A stretch of 20,489 bases of DNA from a virus, in the IMG/VR virus record IMGVR_UViG_3300014839_000053, positions 1 through 20,489 of that record; one strand, 5' to 3'. The notes below the pieces were generated by a model. That model made no database searches. It had not been told where the DNA came from and saw only the letters and a program-made list of their open reading frames with translations. Position numbers and translations under genes: made by a program. Below are positions 14,665 to 20,403 of this stretch, in pieces (position 1 is the stretch's first letter; every line of letters starts with the position of its first letter).

Positions 14665-15059
14665 TCTTTTTTTTGGGGTGGGAAATCAAGCGGGGCGATG
14701 ACTCCACCAACCCCACGTCCCGATGCCTTTCCGGGTAACACCATCGGTTCACACTCATAACGACAACCACCTCGGCTTGGCTCACTACGCCTGCCTCGGC
14801 TAGAACCACCGTCCGTACCTTGTTGACCAATGAGAAAACGGTCAGAGGCCACATAGCCACTACCGCCACGGCTAGTCATAGTCAATACAAGGTTAAAGAC
14901 AATACCTGATATGCCCCCGCCGACAGGGAAGAACAACGGCTCATTTGCCAGCCTCGGCTCATATGGCTTCCGTCGCCCGCCCGTTTGGTTGGTGAGTCTC
15001 GGGCGGGCTGGTTAGTTCGCCTACTCGTAGTTAAAATTCAATGTCAAAGGAGAATCACA
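14665..15059. other. Divergent spacer between structural and early blocks
   Basis: About 395 bases with no well-supported gene. By eye it is richer in G+C than the early genes beside it. It holds three copies of CCTCGGCT (14769, 14793, 14952 region) and a perfect 9-bp GC inverted repeat at its right end. One minus-strand frame (14646-15011) stays open with a Gly/Arg/Ser-rich reading, but lacks a ribosome site at its ATG (14879). I could not find a convincing plus-strand promoter, though one should lie here to drive the early genes. Confidence 0.6.
14975..15008 (+). other. GC-rich 9-bp inverted repeat in the early leader
   Basis: GCCCGCCCG (14975-14983) and CGGGCGGGC (15000-15008) are perfect inverted copies separated by 16 bases. 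The hairpin lies about 50 bases before the first early gene. No T-tract follows on either strand, so termination is unlikely; it could be a transcript 5' structure or a protein-binding site. Confidence 0.6.
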
Positions 15060-15476
15060 ATGTTAGACATCACAAAGTTTCCCGCAGTACCAAAGTACAT
15101 GCCGTTAGTTTCAAAGAATAAAGCCTTCACGGCCATCAAAGCATTCGTAAAGGCACGCCAGACCATGATCTCCACCTACGGCGAAGTTCTTGGCGAAAAG
15201 TATGCACAGAGGGTTTTCAACGACAAGTTTGGACCCGACATTACGTTCGACGAAATTTGCGAATTATTTGCCGTCCATAAGCGTTATGACCTTATCCACG
15301 GCAGATTGATTCAGTTCGACGCCGAGAACCAGAAAAAGCGCTCTGCGCTGCAGAACGCCGAAACTGAAATCTTGCAACTCATCGCCACACGAAAGATGAT
15401 AAATGCAAAAAACAACGACGGACAACTCACCAACGAACAACTCGACAAGCAACTTTCCGAAGGAGAATCATTCTAA
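15060..15476 (+). CDS. First early gene, 138 aa, unknown
   Basis: Begins MLDITKFPAVPKYMPLVSKN. AAAGGAG lies 7 bases before the ATG. The first 75 residues mix short helices (AFTAIKAFVKARQTMISTYGEVLGEKYAQRVFNDKFG) and the second half is a charged helix with coiled-coil spacing (AENQKKRSALQNAETEILQLIATRKM) and an acidic/polar tail. It is the first gene of the rightward block after the divergent spacer, where phages often place host-takeover genes. No family is recognised. Confidence 0.75.
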   Translation: MLDITKFPAVPKYMPLVSKNKAFTAIKAFVKARQTMISTYGEVLGEKYAQRVFNDKFGPDITFDEICELFAVHKRYDLIHGRLIQFDAENQKKRSALQNAETEILQLIATRKMINAKNNDGQLTNEQLDKQLSEGESF

Positions 15477-15489
15477 CGCAAACCTCTCA

Positions 15490-15513
15490 TGGCAGGCGGT
15501 AAAACGCCTGCCA
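15490..15513 (+). other. Perfect 9-bp intercistronic hairpin
   Basis: TGGCAGGCG and CGCCTGCCA enclose a six-base loop (GTAAAA), 14 bases after the stop of the 138-aa gene. No T-run follows, so it is more likely a 3'-end stabiliser or processing site than a terminator. Confidence 0.6.
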
Positions 15514-15539
15514 CTTGAAATGAACCAAAGGAGAAAAAA

Positions 15540-15754
15540 ATAAACGACTACTAATTGAACCCTGTAGGTAGTCAAATTCTCTCTTTTCTCGACAGCCAAC
15601 GGCAAGCCACGCCAGCAAACCTTGAGAACAAAAACTTGTCATGCCTTGCTAAACCGTTAACCGTCGAAAGCGAAAAGCGAGAATTTTGACGCTCTCTCTC
15701 TCGGGGGCTTATCAGCTGCGAAAGCCCCCTCGGAGAGAGGGAGCTACTCTAAAA
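15540..15754 (+). ncRNA. Highly structured untranslated RNA region (candidate ncRNA or leader)
   Basis: Two large folds stand side by side. First, 15571-15593 pairs with 15663-15690 (about 22 bp: GTCAAA, TTCTC, CTTTTC, TCGAC blocks with small bulges) around a 69-base loop that can itself pair (AACGG 15598-15602 with CCGTT 15654-15658; CAAG with CTTG). Second, beginning on the very next base, 15691-15702 pairs with 15733-15744 (12 bp, one G-U) and 15703-15710 with 15722-15729 (8 bp), leaving an 11-base loop. A small stem (GACTAC/GTAGTC, 15546-15573) competes with the first. No reading frame is supported. It ends a few bases before the ribosome site of the next gene. Confidence 0.5.
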
Positions 15755-15766
15755 AAGGAGAAAAAA

Positions 15767-16378
15767 ATGCTATTACACCACAGGCAATTAATAATCGAAA
15801 AAGCAATACAAGACTATGAAAGCGTATTAGGAAAAGCGTCAGAGGAAGCAAAAGAGATCATTGAACTCTGTATCGACCAATTTTTAGACACGGAAAAAGA
15901 CCCGCTAAACATGCCTGTAGAGATATACGACGACGACAAAAGAGGGGAGCAAGACATAGCCAATATGTATGGTTTTGAATCTTTAGACTCTGAATCAATC
16001 CCTTGTAACCAGACGTTTTGTAATGCCATAGCAGGCAAATTCTCATGTAAACTGTATAACGCACACGAACCAGAACACAGCCGCTGCCCGCGGTACAAAC
16101 AAAATTTTACCCCCCCGACCATCACCGTAAAAAACAACACGCACGTAATAACTCTCCACTCCACAGCAAAACAACGAACCCACCTCGCCATCACGCTGGA
16201 CAGAATCAGAACGTCTGCGAACGCAGAGATAAACACCACTCGCAGAATGGAAAAAAGATATTCAACAACAAAGCATAAAAGCCAACCATCACAGCAAATC
16301 ACTTACACAGCCGGATATTATGAAAACCCCAATCCAAAAAAAGGGCATTATATCCCTTGCGAAATCCACCCATATTAA
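15767..16378 (+). CDS. Cysteine-cluster early protein, 203 aa, unknown
   Basis: Begins MLLHHRQLIIEKAIQDYESV after an AAAAGGAG site. Residues 1-50 are helical and acidic, followed by an acidic stretch (IYDDDKRGEQDIANMYGFESLDSES). A cysteine group at residues 80, 85, 94 and 107 (PCNQTFCNAIAGKFSC ... SRCPRY) could bind zinc or another metal. The last 90 residues are Thr/Lys/Arg/Tyr-rich and basic (RRMEKRYSTTKHKSQPSQQITYTAGYYENP), plausibly nucleic-acid binding. Translation may be affected by the large hairpins immediately upstream. No family is recognised. Confidence 0.7.
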   Translation: MLLHHRQLIIEKAIQDYESVLGKASEEAKEIIELCIDQFLDTEKDPLNMPVEIYDDDKRGEQDIANMYGFESLDSESIPCNQTFCNAIAGKFSCKLYNAHEPEHSRCPRYKQNFTPPTITVKNNTHVITLHSTAKQRTHLAITLDRIRTSANAEINTTRRMEKRYSTTKHKSQPSQQITYTAGYYENPNPKKGHYIPCEIHPY

Positions 16379-16391
16379 ACCACCATATAAA

Positions 16392-16413
16392 ACGGCTCAA
16401 AACACCGAGCCGT
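16392..16413. terminator. Terminator-like hairpin after the cysteine-cluster gene
   Basis: ACGGCTC and GAGCCGT pair perfectly (7 bp) around eight bases, about 14 bases after the gene's stop codon. On the plus strand it is followed by CAAAACTTT, a poor T-tract; on the minus strand by TTTTATAT, which is better. Weak or partial termination is possible; it may only stabilise the 3' end. Confidence 0.35.
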
Positions 16414-16588
16414 CAAAACTTTAACACTCAAAAAAAAAATTTCGCTCGCTTCGCTCGCCAAAGCGGTTGGTGAACCGTTGAATCGGTTAATGATAAAAGC
16501 CAAAACTTACTCCGCCCGCCGGTTTTCTTGCGATTCGCCGTCGGGCGATAAATGCTGCCGGTACAGAATCAAAGGAAAGGAATTGTCT
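16414..16588 (+). other. Non-coding spacer with A-tract, tandem repeat and alternative stems
   Basis: Holds a ten-base A-run (16430-16439), then TTCGCTCGC twice in tandem (16441-16458). Next come CGGTT (16464-16468), AACCG (16473-16477) and CGGTT (16484-16488), so the middle arm can pair with either neighbour. A further GC-rich pairing (CGCCCG near 16515 with CGGGCG near 16542) follows before the ribosome site of the 39-aa gene. No supported reading frame lies inside. Confidence 0.45.
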
Positions 16589-16708
16589 ATGATTCGCCAA
16601 ATCCGTATCGTAAAAAACACAAACATTGAAAAATATCGGTGTCACTTCATAAACGACAGAACCGTTATAATAAAAACAAAGGCAAGGCAACCCGCGGTGC
16701 TGTTATAA
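16589..16708 (+). CDS. Small basic early protein, 39 aa
   Basis: Reads MIRQIRIVKNTNIEKYRCHF and continues INDRTVIIKTKARQPAVLL. The ATG follows AAAGGAAAGG by 8 bases; the frame is open upstream but without a site. It is basic with three short strands (IRIV, YRCHFI, RTVIIKT), like a very small beta protein. The call depends on its ribosome site and its place in a run of rightward genes; the function is unknown. Confidence 0.5.
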   Translation: MIRQIRIVKNTNIEKYRCHFINDRTVIIKTKARQPAVLL

Positions 16709-16771
16709 TCAATCGCAGTCCTTTTCGATTCGCCGATACAAAATAAAAAAGAAAGAAGAATGAGGACGATC

Positions 16772-17005
16772 ATGGCCAACAAACAAAACGAAAAAGCAGT
16801 CCAGATGTACATTCGGCTTATGAGCAAAATGATTGCCGGCGCATTACCAAAGATCAAGATACCGACAATAAAGCCCAAAGCCAAACTTATCCGCGTAGTC
16901 AGCATCACGTCCGGAAAACATCACACATGGTGTGACAGCGACCAGGGACTCATTCGGAAACCGATTTCGGCAATTCCGAAACGACTTCTTAAGGAGAAAA
17001 TATGA
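16772..17005 (+). CDS. Small very basic early protein, 77 aa
   Basis: Reads MANKQNEKAVQMYIRLMSKM and is rich in Lys/Ile/Pro (GALPKIKIPTIKPKAKLIRVVSITSG, then KPISAIPKRLLKEKI), suggesting a nucleic-acid binder. I chose the ATG at 16772 because GAGGA lies 6-7 bases upstream; an ATG at 16760 would add four residues but has a weaker site. The stop overlaps the next ATG by 4 bases (ATGA), implying coupling. The family is unknown. Confidence 0.6.
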   Translation: MANKQNEKAVQMYIRLMSKMIAGALPKIKIPTIKPKAKLIRVVSITSGKHHTWCDSDQGLIRKPISAIPKRLLKEKI

Positions 17006-17232
17006 ACCTCAACCTAAGACTTTTGCCAACAGACAAGTTTCAAATATACAAGGAATCTCTAGAAGTTCATTATTTGACCGGACTTGCCTGTACAACCCAT
17101 TGTCAAATCAACACTGTAAAAAACCTTTCAAAGCCGGTAAAAATATCCATTGTCAATACCCTGGACGAAATTGAAACCCACCTAAGAGCACTCAGGGCCA
17201 GAATGCTTGGCTATGCATTAAAACGATCATAA
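17002..17232 (+). CDS. Small early protein, 76 aa
   Basis: Reads MNLNLRLLPTDKFQIYKESL and continues through THCQINTVKNLSKPVKISIVNTLDEIETHLRALRARMLGYALKRS. AAGGAGAAAAT precedes the ATG, which overlaps the previous stop. A mixed alpha/beta pattern with a basic C-terminal helix is visible and two cysteines are present. No family is recognised. Confidence 0.7.
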   Translation: MNLNLRLLPTDKFQIYKESLEVHYLTGLACTTHCQINTVKNLSKPVKISIVNTLDEIETHLRALRARMLGYALKRS

Positions 17233-17240
17233 AAACCTTA

Positions 17241-17312
17241 TACCGACGGATTGACCGAATTTTGTCACCGCGAGATTAAATATCGGTACGCGGGATAACT
17301 CGTGAAGCCCGC
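17241..17312 (+). other. Two tandem RNA hairpins before the 62-aa gene
   Basis: TACCGA (17241-17246) pairs with TCGGTA (17283-17288), enclosing a second stem (CGG/CCG then GAC/GTC, 17247-17270). A separate stem GCGGG (17290-17294) with CCCGC (17308-17312) follows, ending 5 bases before AAAGGAG. A possible promoter (TTGACC at 17251-17256 region) lies inside but has no good -10 box. Confidence 0.4.
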
Positions 17313-17329
17313 AGCTGAAAGGAGATACC

Positions 17330-17518
17330 ATGAGAGACGCTAAAGACCTTCACGCCTACATTAAATGGCTAGAGAAAAAAGAAAAAAAACACAAACTATT
17401 CTCACTTCATACTGTTCTTGAAGCTATAATTTTTTGGGAGTTGATCATGCTATTTGGGTTCCTAATATTTAAGGGGGAAAAGCTATGGAATATTGTCAAA
17501 CAACATTTGCTATTTTAA
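17330..17518 (+). CDS. Small single-pass membrane protein, 62 aa
   Basis: A basic N-terminus (MRDAKDLHAYIKWLEKKEKK) leads into one hydrophobic segment (FSLHTVLEAIIFWELIMLFGFLIF, about residues 24-47) and a short tail (KGEKLWNIVKQHLLF). By the positive-inside rule the N-terminus would be cytoplasmic. A GAAAGGAG site precedes the ATG. Its end overlaps the start of the next small gene by 34 bases. Early phage membrane proteins can alter the host envelope or exclude other phages, but nothing here shows which. Confidence 0.65.
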   Translation: MRDAKDLHAYIKWLEKKEKKHKLFSLHTVLEAIIFWELIMLFGFLIFKGEKLWNIVKQHLLF

Positions 17519-17610
17519 ACCCTAATGCAGATTGTTACACCTGCCCCAACATCCTTGTTTGTATTTCCAAGCTAGCACCAATCGAAAACGAAAAGAAAAT
17601 CGCCGCATAA
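17485..17610 (+). CDS. Small cysteine-rich protein, 41 aa
   Basis: Reads MEYCQTTFAILNPNADCYTC and continues PNILVCISKLAPIENEKKIAA. Four cysteines (4, 17, 20, 26) with a CxxC pair suggest a small zinc- or metal-binding knuckle. An AAGGGGG site lies 8 bases before the ATG. It overlaps the end of the membrane protein gene in another frame and is followed, 33 bases on, by another cysteine-rich gene. Confidence 0.6.
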   Translation: MEYCQTTFAILNPNADCYTCPNILVCISKLAPIENEKKIAA

Positions 17611-17643
17611 TAAAAATTGCGGTAATAAAAAAGGAGAGGAAAA

Positions 17644-18072
17644 ATGATCTTACAATGGAATAGAAAAAATGGTCTCGATTTAAAAACAGCGTTCTTTCTT
17701 TGCTGGAAATTATGGGAATGGCTCGCAAAAACAGGTAATCAATTTAAACGATACTGGCCTGAATGGAAAGAGAACGGAGGCGACGTTAATCTATGTTTTA
17801 ATGAATGCCCTTGTTGCGAATATACATTCTCCACCTCCACCCCAAATAGAGGATGCCACGAATGTATAATGATTGACCTATGGGGAGAACCTGATGAAAA
17901 AGACAAAGAAGAAAACGGAGTCCCATGTTCATTTTCAGATTCTCCGTTTAATCTTTGGTATGCAACCAAAAGCAAACCCTTAGCAATAAAAGAACGTAAA
18001 AAATACGCGAAGATCATTGCTAAAGAAGCAAAGAAAAAATATAAAGCCTTGTGCTTAAAGGAGAGAAAATGA
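17644..18072 (+). CDS. Cysteine-rich, zinc-binding-like protein, 142 aa
   Basis: Begins MILQWNRKNGLDLKTAFFLC. The N-terminal helix is aromatic (FFLCWKLWEWLAKTG, WPEWKENGG). A cysteine block follows: C51, C55, C57, C58, then C71 and C74 (GCHEC) and C95, enough for one or two metal sites. The C-terminus is a long Lys-rich helix (KERKKYAKIIAKEAKKKYKALCLKERK). AAGGAG precedes the ATG, and the stop overlaps the next ATG by 4 bases. Cys-dense small proteins of this general look occur in phage early regions; the function is unknown. Confidence 0.7.
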   Translation: MILQWNRKNGLDLKTAFFLCWKLWEWLAKTGNQFKRYWPEWKENGGDVNLCFNECPCCEYTFSTSTPNRGCHECIMIDLWGEPDEKDKEENGVPCSFSDSPFNLWYATKSKPLAIKERKKYAKIIAKEAKKKYKALCLKERK

Positions 18073-19169
18073 CAGGAGCAAAAGAGAAATTACAAAGCAT
18101 TATCGATGCAGGAACATCAAACGTCGAAGATACCCTGATGGATATCGAGGCAGAATTTAACTCACGCAAAGACATCATGGTAAAGCCGGCAATGATAAAC
18201 TACGATATTCTGCCGCGCTACAAGGAAGGAGAGAGACAAGAAATAAGCGGAGGAGATTTGCTTATCAAAGTGAAAGACATTGGCGATTTCGAGCTGACTG
18301 ACCACTCTGAACAGCAAATGTACGACAGACTTGCAATCCCTCGAGCATACGGAGACAAGCTGCTAAAACTTGGCGAATTTGCCTTGCTGGAAAACAACCT
18401 CGATACTATGACGCACAGAATGGCGGAAGATGGACTCCTTTTCAGAACCGTCAATAAGAAACTTAAAGGCTGGCTTTCGCCGTCATTTAAACGCATGGAC
18501 GCTTCGCCAATATTTGAAGAGTTTGTACATGGCGCCCTAAGAATGGGTTTTGTGCCTATGGTCGGTCATAACACCAGCTATCGGTATCAAATAACCATGT
18601 TAATGCCTGAACTCTTTGAATTGGTACACGATGAATACATTGTTTTTACCCTGACAATCACTACGGGCGATTACGGCGGAGTTGCAAATTCCATGCACCT
18701 TGGAATACTGCGTGTTATCTGCACAAACCTGGCAACCGGAATTGAAATGCTGCGAAAAGTACATCTTGGCAGACGCTTCGACATGGAAGATAAGGACAGC
18801 ATGATTCTTTCTCAACAGACCCATGAACTCGATACGAAAACGGTAGCCAGCGCAATCAAAGACATGATAAACACCACACCAAATTACATTGACGCGGTAA
18901 AGAAACAACTTCCGGCACTTGCAGGCAAGCCGATCAGCGTCAAAGAAGCCCTCGCGACACTTAAACGGCGCGGAATAGGGAAAGACATAGCCGAACAGGT
19001 TGCAACGCTGTATCAGGTACAAACGGCAGGAGCGCAGATACTTCCACAAGCCCCTGGACTTTGGCGATGGTCAAACGCAATCAGCGCCATTGCACAATCA
19101 CATAAACCCGATATTCGTATTGACCTTGAACGCGAAGCCATGAACGTTCTTGGTATCTCACTTAACTAG
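18069..19169 (+). CDS. DUF932-like phage protein, 366 aa
   Basis: The largest early gene in the window. The central part matches the layout of DUF932 phage/plasmid proteins: a 'TDHSEQQMYDRLAIPRAYGDKLL' start region, 'GLLFRTVNKKLKGWLSPSFKRMDASPIFEEFV' in the middle, then 'FTLTITTGDYGGVANSMHLGILRVICTNLATG' (the 'RvvC.Nl' signature) followed by a basic 'RKVHLGRRFD'. Such proteins are often found near phage recombination or replication genes; their biochemical role is not settled. AAAGGAG lies 5 bases before the chosen ATG, which overlaps the previous stop. The C-terminal helices (residues about 250-366) include a helix-hairpin-helix-like TLKRRGIGKDIAEQV segment. Confidence 0.55.
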   Translation: MTGAKEKLQSIIDAGTSNVEDTLMDIEAEFNSRKDIMVKPAMINYDILPRYKEGERQEISGGDLLIKVKDIGDFELTDHSEQQMYDRLAIPRAYGDKLLKLGEFALLENNLDTMTHRMAEDGLLFRTVNKKLKGWLSPSFKRMDASPIFEEFVHGALRMGFVPMVGHNTSYRYQITMLMPELFELVHDEYIVFTLTITTGDYGGVANSMHLGILRVICTNLATGIEMLRKVHLGRRFDMEDKDSMILSQQTHELDTKTVASAIKDMINTTPNYIDAVKKQLPALAGKPISVKEALATLKRRGIGKDIAEQVATLYQVQTAGAQILPQAPGLWRWSNAISAIAQSHKPDIRIDLEREAMNVLGISLN

Positions 19170-19177
19170 GAGGACAA

Positions 19178-19201
19178 ATGGACTATCATTCCAGCTGGTA
19201 A
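19178..19201 (+). CDS. Seven-codon leader-like reading frame
   Basis: ATG GAC TAT CAT TCC AGC TGG TAA (MDYHSSW), with AGGAGG 4 bases before the ATG and 8 bases after the previous stop. The stop is followed 22 bases later by a 7-bp stem structure. The layout resembles a leader peptide in front of an attenuator-type structure, but the frame is so short that chance is a real possibility. Confidence 0.35.
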   Translation: MDYHSSW

Positions 19202-19223
19202 CACTAACCCGACGGTGTGAGTA

Positions 19224-19283
19224 TCGGTGAGGCAGTTCAGGAATCAGCCTGATAGAGAGCATGTGCGCCACTGAGTTCACCGA
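19224..19283 (+). other. Nested RNA hairpin before the 71-aa gene
   Basis: TCGGTGA (19224-19230) and TCACCGA (19277-19283) form a perfect 7-bp outer stem; inside, TCAGG (19237-19241) and CCTGA (19248-19252) form a 5-bp hairpin with a 6-base loop. The element ends about 17 bases before AAAGGAG. Part of it (CAGCCTGATAGAG) looks like a tRNA D-arm, but a T-arm and anticodon arm are missing. Confidence 0.5.
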
Positions 19284-19311
19284 GCCGCCACAATTCTTAA
19301 AGGAGAAAACT

Positions 19312-19527
19312 ATGATTATTTTGAAAGAATGGGGAGTAAAAATCATTGACGGCGAAAAGAAGATTAGCGGTACGTTTGCCGTAATGAACGGAACGAAGGA
19401 AATTGCCGAACAACTTTTCAACACTCAGTACGGTAACAAAAAGATAAATTTTCCGGCAAAACTCATGGTCGAAATAGAAGCACTCGACAAGAAAATCCTG
19501 GACGAACTCGATAGGTATTTCAGCTAA
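19312..19527 (+). CDS. Small early protein, 71 aa
   Basis: Reads MIILKEWGVKIIDGEKKISG and continues TFAVMNGTKEIAEQLFNTQYGNKKINFPAKLMVEIEALDKKILDELDRYFS. AAAGGAG lies 6 bases before this ATG; the open frame extends upstream through the hairpin, but that ATG (19261) has no site. A short beta hairpin is followed by two acidic helices. No family is recognised. Confidence 0.7.
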   Translation: MIILKEWGVKIIDGEKKISGTFAVMNGTKEIAEQLFNTQYGNKKINFPAKLMVEIEALDKKILDELDRYFS

Positions 19528-19535
19528 AAACAATC

Positions 19536-19592
19536 GGGGACTGGAGAGGTACGATCTAACGGAAAGCTGTTTTGAAACCTGCCGTGGTCCCC
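19536..19592 (+). other. Three-stem RNA hairpin before the 142-aa gene
   Basis: GGGGAC (19536-19541) pairs with GTCCCC (19587-19592); inside, AGGT (19547-19550) pairs with ACCT (19577-19580); innermost, AACGG (19558-19562) pairs with CTGTT (19567-19571, one G-U) around an AAAG loop. The three coaxial stems make a compact fold of about 57 bases that ends about 7 bases before AAAGGAG. It occupies nearly the whole spacer. Confidence 0.55.
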
Positions 19593-19614
19593 ACAACTTA
19601 AAGGAGAAAGATAA

Positions 19615-20043
19615 ATGAACATTCATCAAAAACGCTACATGCAGAAAAGAGTACAGCAAGTTGCAGACAAAACACGACACGACATAAACGAAAAATTCAA
19701 TTATAATGACAAGTGTTACCAGCCAAGCTACAAAACAAAAATCGATGAGATTGACAATGGCCGAATGAAGGCTCTTATTATGAGCCTAACAAATTTCAAG
19801 ATCATGGATTATAACAACTACAACGCAGTTTCAATATACCATCCAAAACTTAAGGCTCTAAAAGCAAAGCTTGACAAAGAAGTTGATACAATGGACGCCA
19901 ACAAAGAAAAAAAGCGCATGGCACTTATGGCCAAAGTTGATAAACTGCAAGCGTCAATCACCGACAGCGTTATGCTCGGCGGAGTAGGCGAAAAAGAGCT
20001 CGAGAAATTCCTCAAAAAATTAGAAGCACTATCGGAGGTCTAA
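19615..20043 (+). CDS. Helical charged early protein, 142 aa
   Basis: Begins MNIHQKRYMQKRVQQVADKT. The N-terminus is strongly basic, the middle is aromatic and polar (FNYNDKCYQPSYKTKIDEID, NFKIMDYNNYNAVSIYH) and the C-terminal half is a long charged helix with coiled-coil spacing (LKALKAKLDKEVDTMDANKEKKRMALMAKVDKLQ ... GEKELEKFLKKLEAL). AAAGGAG precedes the ATG. The next gene starts two bases after its stop region. Unknown function. Confidence 0.75.
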   Translation: MNIHQKRYMQKRVQQVADKTRHDINEKFNYNDKCYQPSYKTKIDEIDNGRMKALIMSLTNFKIMDYNNYNAVSIYHPKLKALKAKLDKEVDTMDANKEKKRMALMAKVDKLQASITDSVMLGGVGEKELEKFLKKLEALSEV

Positions 20044-20044
20044 C

Positions 20045-20368
20045 ATGGGACTACAGGACGAGATCAAGAAAATAAACGATGTTTATACAGAAGGACTAAA
20101 ACAAGGCAAAAAAATAGAAATAAATAAAGAAAAACCGATCAACATATCAGAAACATTCTGGAGGATACAGATATTCATTCCCGACGGCAGAACAAAATCA
20201 GATATGCGGGAAGCTGTAATTGAATTTGTGCGTGCACTAGGACTTCATGCCGGCGAGTTTATCATTGATTATGCCACACCAAAACATTCATGGGATAGAA
20301 ATATCGACGGAGTTCATTACGGGGAAATACTCCCTGCCAGTGAACGCAAGAGAAAGGAACTATTCTAA
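20045..20368 (+). CDS. Unknown early protein, 107 aa
   Basis: Begins MGLQDEIKKINDVYTEGLKQ. The second half has an alpha/beta pattern (SETFWRIQIFIPDGRTKSDMREAVIEFVRALGLHAGEFIIDYATPKHSWDRNIDGVHYGEIL) and ends basic (SERKRKELF). GGAGGT lies 5 bases before the ATG, adjoining the previous gene's stop, so the two are probably co-translated. No family is recognised. Confidence 0.75.
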   Translation: MGLQDEIKKINDVYTEGLKQGKKIEINKEKPINISETFWRIQIFIPDGRTKSDMREAVIEFVRALGLHAGEFIIDYATPKHSWDRNIDGVHYGEILPASERKRKELF

Positions 20369-20403
20369 GGATGCTGTATATCGACTGTTAAAGGAGAAAA
20401 TAC

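Noticed and set aside
14516-14869. Minus-strand 117-codon frame spanning the operon promoter and the 67-aa gene
   Set aside because: It conflicts with the promoter and a better-supported gene, and its product has no coherent pattern.
15546-15576. A tRNA T-loop-like GGGTTCAATT on the minus strand
   Set aside because: Flanking bases pair as CTAC/GTAG around an 11-base loop, not as a T-arm, and no acceptor or D-arm is found.
17251-17280. Promoter TTGACC with a downstream GATTAA in the 17.2-kb spacer
   Set aside because: The -10 box is poor and the region is better explained by the RNA stems.
19224-19290. A tRNA gene (7-bp outer stem, D-arm-like CAGCCTGATAGAG, downstream GCCGCCA)
   Set aside because: The 17 bases before the 3' stem do not form a T-arm, no anticodon arm pairs, and the total length is too short.
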